Shown piece by piece: positions 22,312 through 27,985 of a stretch of DNA of 27,985 nt; the stretch's first letter is position 1; every line of letters begins with the position of its first letter. The stretch is from the NCBI GenBank assembly GCA_964541255.1, contig CAZIPL010000017.1:1-27985 (forward strand), given 5' to 3'. The position numbers and the translations under genes are program-made. The stretch is from CAYOSU01 sp964541255 (GTDB lineage: Bacteria > Bacillota > Clostridia > Christensenellales > CAMQZB01). The notes beneath the pieces are model-generated. The model had not been told where the DNA came from and ran no database searches. It was given only the letters and a program-made list of their open reading frames with translations.

Positions 22312-24108
22312 ATGTCGGAAAAAAACATCAGAAACTTTTGCATAATAGCTCATATAGATCACGGGAAATCGACTCTTGCCGATAGACTTATCGAAAGATG
22401 CGGAACGGTAGATAAAAGAGATATGGAAGATCAGCTCCTTGACGGAATGGAGCTTGAAAGAGAGCGCGGAATAACGATAAAGCTGACGCCCGTTCGTATG
22501 CACTATACGCTTGACGGTGTGGATTACGAGCTTAATCTTATCGACACCCCGGGACACGTAGACTTCACATACGAAGTATCTCGTTCTTTGGCGGCGTGCG
22601 AGGGTGCGGTTTTGGTCGTAGACGCAACTCAGGGCGTCGAAGCGCAGACCCTTGCCAACGTATATTTGGCGCTTGACAATAACTTGGAGATAATCCCGGT
22701 AATCAACAAAATAGATTTGGCTTCGGCAAACGTCGAGGGAACAAAAGCGGAGATAGAGGACGAAATAGGTCTTTCTTGCGAGGACGCGCCGTTGATTTCG
22801 GCAAAAGAGGGGCTTAATATCGACGACGTTTTGAAGGCGATAATAAAATACGTTCCCGCGCCCAAGCGCGAAGTCGATAAGCCTTTGAAAGCGCTTATTT
22901 TCGATAGCTATTACGACAACTATAAGGGAGTGATCTGTTTTGTCAGAGTCGTCGAGGGAACGGTTAAGCCTGGCGATAAGATAAGAGCCATGAGAACGGA
23001 CAAAGTTTTCGAGGTGACGGAAGTCGGTCATTTCAGCCCGAATCTCGTCGCAGACCCGATTTTGATTGCGGGGGAAGTAGGCTACATTGCCGCGAGCATA
23101 AAGAGCGTTCAGGAAACTTCCGTCGGAGATACTTTGACGTATGTCGAAAACGGCGCGACGGAACCGCTTCCCGGATATAAAAAAGTTTTGCCGATGGTAT
23201 ATAGCGGAGTTTATCCTCTCGACGGATCGAAATTCAACGACCTTAAGGACGCGCTTTTGAAGCTCAACTTAAACGACGCGGCGTTGCAGTTCGAGCCTGA
23301 CGTATCGCAAGCACTCGGCTTTGGCTTCCGTTGCGGCTTTTTGGGGCTTTTGCATATGGAAATCATTCAGGAGCGTATCGAAAGAGAGTTTAACCTCGAC
23401 ATAATCACGACGACTCCGTCTGTTTCCTATAAGGTATTCAAAACGGACGGGGAACAGATTTACGTCGATAACCCGACTCATTTGCCGCCCGTTGCCGAAA
23501 TTGACCATATCGACGAGCCTATCGTCGAGGCGAGTATATTTACGCCGCCCGAATACGTCGGTGCCGTTATGGAGCTTTGCCAAGCAAAGCGCGGAAACTT
23601 CATCAATATGACCTATTTAGAGGCAAAGCGCGTTAAGCTTTTGTATACCATTCCGCTCAACGAGATAGTATACGACTTCTTCGATGGTTTGAAGTCGAGA
23701 ACGAGAGGTTATGCGTCACTCGATTACGAAATGAAAGGCTATCAAACCTCCGATCTTGTCAAGCTCGATATGATGCTAAACGGCGAAATCTGCGACGCAC
23801 TTTCGATTATCGTCCATAGGGATAAGTCCTATCAGATGGGTAGATCGATAGCGGAAAAGCTCAAAGAGGTAATTCCTCGTCAGCTTTTCGAAGTTCCCAT
23901 TCAAGCGGCAATCGGCGGAAAGATTATCGCGAGAGAGACCGTCAAAGCAATGCGAAAGGACGTTTTGGCGAAATGCTACGGCGGCGATATAACGAGAAAG
24001 AAGAAACTTCTCGAAAAGCAGAAAGAGGGCAAGAAGCGTATGCGCCAAGTAGGATCTGTCGAAATCCCGAGCGAAGCGTTCACTTCCATTTTGAAGCTTG
24101 ACAGCTAA
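22312..24108 (+). CDS. lepA: Elongation factor 4 (LepA) GTPase
   Basis: 598 residues, the normal size. The GTPase domain shows AHIDHGKSTLADRL (P-loop), RGITIKL (switch I Thr), DTPGHVDF (G3), NKIDLAS (G4) and the SAKEGLNID G5 block. Then come domain II, the EF-G-like domains III and V, and the LepA-specific C-terminal domain with VDNPTHLPP and KKRMRQVGSVEIPSEAF. LepA binds ribosomes and helps when translation stalls or under stress conditions. ATG at 22312 follows GCGGAGGAATT. The gene has its own promoter with a very short leader and a terminator, so it is probably transcribed largely alone. Confidence 0.98.
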   Translation: MSEKNIRNFCIIAHIDHGKSTLADRLIERCGTVDKRDMEDQLLDGMELERERGITIKLTPVRMHYTLDGVDYELNLIDTPGHVDFTYEVSRSLAACEGAVLVVDATQGVEAQTLANVYLALDNNLEIIPVINKIDLASANVEGTKAEIEDEIGLSCEDAPLISAKEGLNIDDVLKAIIKYVPAPKREVDKPLKALIFDSYYDNYKGVICFVRVVEGTVKPGDKIRAMRTDKVFEVTEVGHFSPNLVADPILIAGEVGYIAASIKSVQETSVGDTLTYVENGATEPLPGYKKVLPMVYSGVYPLDGSKFNDLKDALLKLNLNDAALQFEPDVSQALGFGFRCGFLGLLHMEIIQERIEREFNLDIITTTPSVSYKVFKTDGEQIYVDNPTHLPPVAEIDHIDEPIVEASIFTPPEYVGAVMELCQAKRGNFINMTYLEAKRVKLLYTIPLNEIVYDFFDGLKSRTRGYASLDYEMKGYQTSDLVKLDMMLNGEICDALSIIVHRDKSYQMGRSIAEKLKEVIPRQLFEVPIQAAIGGKIIARETVKAMRKDVLAKCYGGDITRKKKLLEKQKEGKKRMRQVGSVEIPSEAFTSILKLDS

Positions 24109-24131
24109 ATATCTACTTTCAACGGATAAAC

Positions 24132-24165
24132 AAAGCTTTCGTAGAGTTTTTTGCGAAAGCTTTTT
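24132..24165 (+). terminator. Intrinsic terminator after lepA
   Basis: AAAGCTTTCG and CGAAAGCTTT form a perfect ten-pair stem around 12 bases and are followed by TT. Its end lies two bases before the start codon of the next gene, which makes it also a possible translation-blocking hairpin. Confidence 0.8.
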
Positions 24166-24167
24166 GA

Positions 24168-24839
24168 ATGAAAAACAATATGATAAAATCTTTGATATTC
24201 GATCTTGACGGCACTTTGGCAGACACTATCGGTGACGTCGCATATATAGGAAATCTCGCTCTTGAAGCGTTTTCTTTGGGGGAAATCCCGACGGAAAAAT
24301 ATAAAAGCTTTGTCGGCGACGGCGCAAAAAAGCTTTGCGAAAGAATGCTTTCTTATCATGGCATAATTAATGACGATAAAACGGAAAAGCTTTTAGGAAA
24401 ATACTTGTCGGTATACGACGAAAACGAGGGCAAGCATATAAAAGAATATGTCGGCATGAAAGAAACTTTGGATATTCTTTCAAAAAAGGGCGTCAGATTT
24501 TTCGTTATATCCAATAAGCCTTGCAAAAACGTCGTGAGCGCTTTGAAGCTTCTTTATCCCGACATATATTTTGAAAAAATAATCGGCGGCGACAGTGGCT
24601 TTCCGATGAAGCCCGACGTTACTTCTTTGGAATATATCTTGAAAGAGTTTAGCCTAAAAAAAGAAGAAGTTGCATATATAGGCGACGGCGATGCCGACGT
24701 GAAGCTATCGCAAAACACCGAAGTTTTCGGAATAGGCTGCCTTTGGGGATATAGAAAAAAAGAAGAACTCGAAGCTTTAGGGGCAACGGTTTTTGCTAAA
24801 ATACCGCAAGATATAATAAGAATTATTGAAAAAGCCTAA
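24168..24839 (+). CDS. gph: HAD-family phosphatase, phosphoglycolate phosphatase-like
   Basis: 223 residues with the HAD motifs: motif I FDLDGTLADT (nucleophile Asp and next Asp), motif II FVISNKP, motif III K in MKPDV and motif IV YIGDGDADVKLS. The helical cap lies between I and II (about 20-80), as in Gph/PGMB. Members hydrolyse small phosphate esters, often 2-phosphoglycolate, which forms from damaged DNA ends; the exact substrate is not shown. The start is uncertain: the ATG at 24168 directly abuts the lepA terminator, and the ATG at 24180 (MIKSLIFDLDG, the family-typical start) may be the true one. Neither has a ribosome binding site, so expression may be low or depend on read-through. 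Confidence 0.85.
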   Translation: MKNNMIKSLIFDLDGTLADTIGDVAYIGNLALEAFSLGEIPTEKYKSFVGDGAKKLCERMLSYHGIINDDKTEKLLGKYLSVYDENEGKHIKEYVGMKETLDILSKKGVRFFVISNKPCKNVVSALKLLYPDIYFEKIIGGDSGFPMKPDVTSLEYILKEFSLKKEEVAYIGDGDADVKLSQNTEVFGIGCLWGYRKKEELEALGATVFAKIPQDIIRIIEKA

Positions 24840-24881
24840 AATTCTTCTTGAAAATAGATAACGAAAAAACTATTATGAAAA

Positions 24882-24920
24882 AAGTCGTAAACTTTCAAAA
24901 CGGTTTACGACTTATATTTT
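24882..24920 (+). terminator. Intrinsic terminator after the HAD phosphatase gene
   Basis: AAGTCGTAAAC pairs with GTTTACGACTT around ten bases, followed by ATATTTTT. Confidence 0.82.
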
Positions 24921-25092
24921 TATTAGAAATATTTTATTTGCGGTTTTGTTTTGTTGCCGAGGAATTTTATGTAAATAGTCTTTATTTATAAGCAAAGACT
25001 TATCAAAAAAACATATTTGAACAATCACAGTCTTTCAATTGATTCGAAATCAAAAGATACCGCAATCGATTAGCAAAGATCGAGTGGTCTTT

Positions 25093-25980
25093 TTATTCTT
25101 CCTTTTCGGATTTTTTGTTTGCGATTTTCGTAAGCAAAAACGACGCGACGGCAAACAAAATCAAAAGCGCGATTGCGATATAGCCCTCTGCGTTAAATGT
25201 AAAGGTGTTTTGATATAGGCACGGAATAGAGCCTATGCAAAAACCGAGAATCGCGTAATAGGACGTGACGTAAAATTTTTCGAGTAATTTTGAAATGACG
25301 TAAGAAAAAACGAAAAATCCGATGACAACGCCGACGGCAAACGGAAGAAGTATTCCTACGTTGTGCCAAAAAACGGAGAAGTCCAAAATAGTCGCAACGG
25401 CGTTCAAAACGATTTTATATCCGCCCATAAGCATAAGAACAAGAGAACCCGAAATGCCGGGGATTATCATCGTTCCCGCAGCGACGAAACCGAAAAGCAA
25501 GAGAAGCAGAACGCTTTTGACGCTTATATCGATAGAATCCATCTGAGCAAAATCGCCGAAAATCTTGAAATAGGCAAGAACGAGCGAGAAGATTAACGTA
25601 ACGCCGAATGCGATAAATGCGGGGGCTTTGGGCTTTTCTTTTTCGTTTGCCTCTTTGAATAGTTCGGGGAGCGTTCCGATAATAAGCCCCATAAATGAAA
25701 AGCACGTTGCGACGATATATCTTTCGAAGAAAAAGGACAGAACTACCGCAAAAATAAGAATACCCGCCAAAATTCCGAGTAGATAGGGTATCAAGAATTT
25801 GAGGTTTTCTTTGAGATTATCGAATCGTTTATTTTTAATGTCGGGGATAAGCTCGCCGACCGCCTTGACGAGAGTTTCGTATTTGTTGGTTATGACGGCA
25901 ATCGTGCCGCCGGATAGCCCCGGGACGACGTTCGCCGCGCCCATGCCCATTCCGCTGAAAAAGACGTTCAAATAATTCAT
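25093..25980 (-). CDS. popT: DUF368 family membrane protein (PopT-like undecaprenyl-phosphate translocase)
   Basis: 295 residues with about eight membrane helices and two inverted repeats, as in DUF368. The first repeat has NVVPGLSGGTIAVI and the second MIIPGISGSLVLMLMGGY; these P-G-x-S-G loops mark the family. Proteins of this family were identified in 2022 as transporters that return the lipid carrier undecaprenyl phosphate to the cytoplasmic face (PopT), alongside the DedA-type UptA. This makes it a partner in cell-wall lipid recycling, upstream of the MraY/MurG steps. The start follows AGAAGGTTTTAAC. The C-terminal tail is short and charged (KKSEKEE). No clear terminator is seen below the stop. 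The family assignment is firm; the transport role is known from homologues only. Confidence 0.9.
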   Translation of the reverse strand: MNYLNVFFSGMGMGAANVVPGLSGGTIAVITNKYETLVKAVGELIPDIKNKRFDNLKENLKFLIPYLLGILAGILIFAVVLSFFFERYIVATCFSFMGLIIGTLPELFKEANEKEKPKAPAFIAFGVTLIFSLVLAYFKIFGDFAQMDSIDISVKSVLLLLLFGFVAAGTMIIPGISGSLVLMLMGGYKIVLNAVATILDFSVFWHNVGILLPFAVGVVIGFFVFSYVISKLLEKFYVTSYYAILGFCIGSIPCLYQNTFTFNAEGYIAIALLILFAVASFLLTKIANKKSEKEE

Positions 25981-26013
25981 GTTAAAACCTTCTGTAATAC
26001 CTTTTTTGTTTAT

Positions 26014-26043
26014 ATTATAACCTAAGAAGCAATCTTTTGTCTA
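26014..26043 (-). promoter_or_regulatory. Promoter for the DUF368 gene
   Basis: On the minus strand TAGACA, an 18-base spacer and TATAAT, about 35 bases before the start codon. Confidence 0.6.
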
Positions 26044-26089
26044 TCGACAAAATCTTCGCAAAACGCTTCGCTTTTGCCAAAAGCTTACA

Positions 26090-26137
26090 AAGGCTCCCTT
26101 AGTAAGGGAGCTGTCTGCGGAGCAGACTGAGGGATTG
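26090..26137. repeat. Dispersed two-hairpin repeat, copy B
   Basis: 48 bases: the first 26 and last 13 are identical to copy A at 2402-2450. The second hairpin is GTCTGC-GGA-GCAGAC here against GTCGCC-GAAC-GGCGAC in copy A, so base pairs are kept while bases change. It lies in the intergenic region between two divergent genes. Confidence 0.9.
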
Positions 26138-26211
26138 TTGTATATAATGTTCTAACCCCTTGCAAGCAATGCGTAATCTTCTTTTAATAAACACATTTTA
26201 ATGTAAAACAG

Positions 26212-26240
26212 TTGCAAAGTCAACGGAAAGAAAGTAAAAT
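26212..26240 (+). promoter_or_regulatory. Promoter for the ttcA-like gene, predicted to give a leaderless mRNA
   Basis: TTGCAA (26212-26217), 17 bases and TAAAAT (26235-26240). The usual start, seven to eight bases downstream, falls at or next to the A of the ATG at 26248. Confidence 0.6.
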
Positions 26241-26247
26241 AGAATTT

Positions 26248-26973
26248 ATGGACGAAAGACAACTGTTGGGCGGAGTAAGAAAAGCCGTTGAAGATTTTGA
26301 TTTGATAAAAAGCGGCGATAAAATCGCAGTCGGCGTATCGGGCGGTAAAGACAGCCTGACGCTTTTGTATGCGCTTGCGAAACTTTCGCGTTTTTTGCCC
26401 GAAAAGTTTGAACTTATCGCGATAATGATCGACTTGGGCTTTGAAGAAACGGATAGAGAACAGATAGAAAAAATCAGGGCTTTTGCTAAAACTTTAGGCG
26501 TAACGCTTCACGTTATAAATACCGATATAGGCAAAATTGTTTTTGACGTAAGGGAAGAAAAAAGCCCTTGCAGCCTTTGCGCAAAGCTAAGGCGAGGCGC
26601 ACTCAATAAGGCTGCAAAGGAGCTTGGTTGCAATAAGGTCGCCCTCGCACATTCCATTGATGATTTTATCGAAACGATGCTTTTGTCCTTGACGTTCGAG
26701 GGGAGAATTTCGACGATTCCCGCAGAAAGCTATCTGACTAACGTCGGGCTTTTTGTAATTAGACCTATGATGTATATCGACGAAAAGGACGTTATATCTT
26801 TTTCAAAGGATTTTCCGATACTTTTCAATCCTTGCCCTGCAGATAAGCATACCAAGAGGCAATACATAAAAGAGCTTGTCGGAAAGATTGACGAAGAAAC
26901 AAACGGCGGAAAAGAGAGAATGCGCCGTGCAACTATAGAATTAGTGAAAGAGAATTGGAAAAAGAGCAAATAA
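26248..26973 (+). CDS. TtcA-like tRNA 2-thiolation / PP-loop ATPase protein
   Basis: 241 residues from the ATG at 26248; the earlier in-frame TTG at 26212 is part of the -35 box. It has the PP-loop SGGKDS (31-36), the Cys pair CSLC (108, 111) and LRRGAL after it, the AHSIDDFIETMLLSL helix and a third Cys in NPCPADKHTKRQ (Cys196). The same elements, with an iron-sulfur cluster at the three Cys, are found in TtcA, which thiolates cytidine 32 of tRNA. Firmicutes have several relatives, so the target RNA is not certain. No ribosome binding site is visible, in keeping with a leaderless start. The end overlaps the sigma factor start. Confidence 0.87.
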   Translation: MDERQLLGGVRKAVEDFDLIKSGDKIAVGVSGGKDSLTLLYALAKLSRFLPEKFELIAIMIDLGFEETDREQIEKIRAFAKTLGVTLHVINTDIGKIVFDVREEKSPCSLCAKLRRGALNKAAKELGCNKVALAHSIDDFIETMLLSLTFEGRISTIPAESYLTNVGLFVIRPMMYIDEKDVISFSKDFPILFNPCPADKHTKRQYIKELVGKIDEETNGGKERMRRATIELVKENWKKSK

Positions 26974-27476
26974 ACAACTTAATAACTCTCTGCGGAAAAG
27001 GTGACGAAGCTGCCATGGAAAAGCTTTACACGGGCGTAGGTAAGCTTATATATACCTTTGTTTTGTCATACGTCAAATCGAAAGAGACGGCGGAGGACGT
27101 TATGCAAGAGACCTTTTTGAAGCTTTTCACTAAGCCCAAAACGATGACGGACAAAGACAACGGACTTGCGTATATAATGACGATTGCGCGGAACGTTTCC
27201 TTGAACGTGATAAGAAAAAACAAACGGCAGATTCCATCGTCCGACGAAGAGCTTGTGTTTTTCGGCGGACAAGACGTTAAGCCGATAGAGGAAAAGTCGG
27301 TGCTTAAAGAAGCGCTCGCAATACTTTCCGACGAGGAAAGGAGAGTTCTTGTTTTGAGTCAAGCATACGGATTTACTTTCGAAGAGGTTTCGAAGATTAT
27401 GGGAACATCCGTTGCGACGGTCAAACGAAGATCGAAAGCGGCAAAAGATAAGCTTAACGAATTTGAAAACTTATAA
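26955..27476 (+). CDS. ECF-type sigma-70 family RNA polymerase sigma factor
   Basis: 173 residues. Region 2 is at about 22-90 (VKSKETAEDVMQETFLKLF, then AYIMTIARNVSLNVIRKNKR) and region 4 at about 118-168, with LSDEERRVLVLSQAYGFTFE and the helix-turn-helix EEVSKIMGTSVATVKRRSKA. There is no region 1.1 or 3, which is the ECF pattern. The start is the TTG at 26955, because no ATG lies near it and the frame closes upstream; it overlaps the ttcA-like gene by 19 bases, so translation is probably coupled. The next gene encodes a membrane protein likely to be its anti-sigma factor. The signal sensed and the promoters used are unknown. Confidence 0.9.
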   Translation: MEKEQINNLITLCGKGDEAAMEKLYTGVGKLIYTFVLSYVKSKETAEDVMQETFLKLFTKPKTMTDKDNGLAYIMTIARNVSLNVIRKNKRQIPSSDEELVFFGGQDVKPIEEKSVLKEALAILSDEERRVLVLSQAYGFTFEEVSKIMGTSVATVKRRSKAAKDKLNEFENL

Positions 27477-27528
27477 AAAAAATAATTTTTTGATACTAAA
27501 TCAATCTCAGAGTTGTTTATTAAACGGT

Positions 27529-27985
27529 ATGAATGAAAAGGAAATAATCGAAAACATAATACTTGAAACGGAAAAAGTGGAGCTTCCGCAAAAACCGCTT
27601 CAGAACGTTCTTCGAGAAATGAGGAAAACAAAAGCCTCGAAAACGACGACGAAGCCTTTCTATAGAAGAAAAGCGTTCGTGTCTGCGTGCGCGTGCGTAG
27701 TGGCGGCGGTTTTGATAATTCCCGTTGCGATGTTAAGCAGCATTTTCGGCGGAACAAAGATGTCTAACGAGCCAAATCCGCAAAAGACTTCTCCCGTCGC
27801 ACCGTTTGAAAGCGAAAGAAGTGTTACGGTCGATTCGTCTGATTTTGGGAGGCTTAGAAGCGAAAACGGAATTTTGTTCCCCGATAGTATCGACGGAATA
27901 GTCCCGAATTGCAGCGCGTATACCGTTGACGGCAATGCCGAAGCGATAAGCTTTACTTACGGCTTATTGTGTGAGCTGGAAATTA
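27529..27985 (+). CDS. Membrane protein, probable anti-sigma factor (3' truncated)
   Basis: The frame runs off the window after 152 codons and starts at an ATG with only a weak upstream site. The first 45 residues are charged and hydrophilic (MNEKEIIENIILETEKVELP, then PLQNVLREMRKTKASKTTT), followed by a membrane segment about residues 49-72 (RRKAFVSACACVVAAVLIIP and VAMLSSIF), then an extracytoplasmic region with TVDSSDFGRLRSENG and TVDGNAEAISFTYGL. It has no ASD-type His-x3-Cys-x2-Cys motif in the part seen. The cytoplasmic N-terminus, one helix and a position 52 bases after an ECF sigma gene fit an anti-sigma factor of the membrane type. This is inferred from layout and topology. Confidence 0.6.
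   Translation, partial: MNEKEIIENIILETEKVELPQKPLQNVLREMRKTKASKTTTKPFYRRKAFVSACACVVAAVLIIPVAMLSSIFGGTKMSNEPNPQKTSPVAPFESERSVTVDSSDFGRLRSENGILFPDSIDGIVPNCSAYTVDGNAEAISFTYGLLCELEI

Noticed and set aside
22285..23031. 248-residue minus-strand frame inside lepA
   Set aside because: It is the antisense shadow of the lepA GTPase domain with no start signal.
25076..25094. Small hairpin AAAGATC/GGTCTTT near the end of the DUF368 gene
   Set aside because: The stem is only seven pairs with a G-U, points the wrong way for the DUF368 gene and overlaps its stop codon; not a convincing terminator.

Overview
This is a chromosomal window from a Gram-positive, low-to-moderate GC bacterium, most likely an uncultured member of the Clostridia. 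Signs of this are an L27 with a Firmicutes-type N-terminal extension, a two-OB-fold SSB family typical of Clostridia, Veg next to a SPOCS (DUF3794)-LysM protein, an ECF-type thiamine transporter ThiT behind a TPP riboswitch, a DUF368 (PopT) undecaprenyl-phosphate transporter, and SD-led genes with consensus sigma-A promoters. The Veg/SPOCS pair and a polysaccharide deacetylase of the SFDAAWG type hint at an endospore-forming ancestry. I see no rRNA, tRNA, CRISPR array, prophage or complete insertion sequence.

Layout. 1-2122: 3' end of RNase E/G, a small helical unknown on the minus strand, then rplU-rpmA behind a leader and ended by a terminator. 2123-2716: a non-coding stretch made of short palindromic repeats and a MITE-like inverted-repeat element. 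2717-3603 (minus): thiT with TPP riboswitch and terminator. 3646-5320: yfbR-like nucleotidase and a DMT/EamA exporter. 5386-6881 (minus): polysaccharide deacetylase and a two-OB SSB, probably co-transcribed. 7318-10395: TetR regulator followed by a large GH57-like protein. 10631-13197: a lipoprotein and an RluA-type pseudouridine synthase. 13485-17087: a tandem zinc-knuckle acidic protein, Veg, the SPOCS-LysM protein and MurG. 17443-19330 (minus): an icd-ppa operon. 19673-21241: a membrane-anchored beta-propeller protein. 21306-22128 (minus): a glycerophosphodiesterase. 22265-24920: lepA and a Gph-type HAD phosphatase. 25093-26043 (minus): DUF368. 26090-26137: a second copy of the palindromic repeat. 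26212-27985: a TtcA-like thiolase, an overlapping ECF sigma factor and a truncated membrane protein that is probably its anti-sigma partner.

Most genes are housekeeping: RNA turnover and modification, translation, cell-wall lipid-carrier recycling and lipid II synthesis, thiamine uptake and nucleotide clean-up. The less ordinary parts are the zinc-knuckle/acidic gene tied to veg, the rplU-rpmA pair lacking an intervening prp although L27 keeps a cleavable-looking extension, the eukaryote-type isocitrate dehydrogenase coupled to pyrophosphatase, the TetR/GH57-like pair, a probably leaderless ttcA-sigma operon, and a dispersed two-hairpin repeat whose two copies show compensatory changes. I found no clear multi-gene defence or mobile system; the strongest leads are listed as findings. 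All function calls rest on reading motifs by eye, without database searches.
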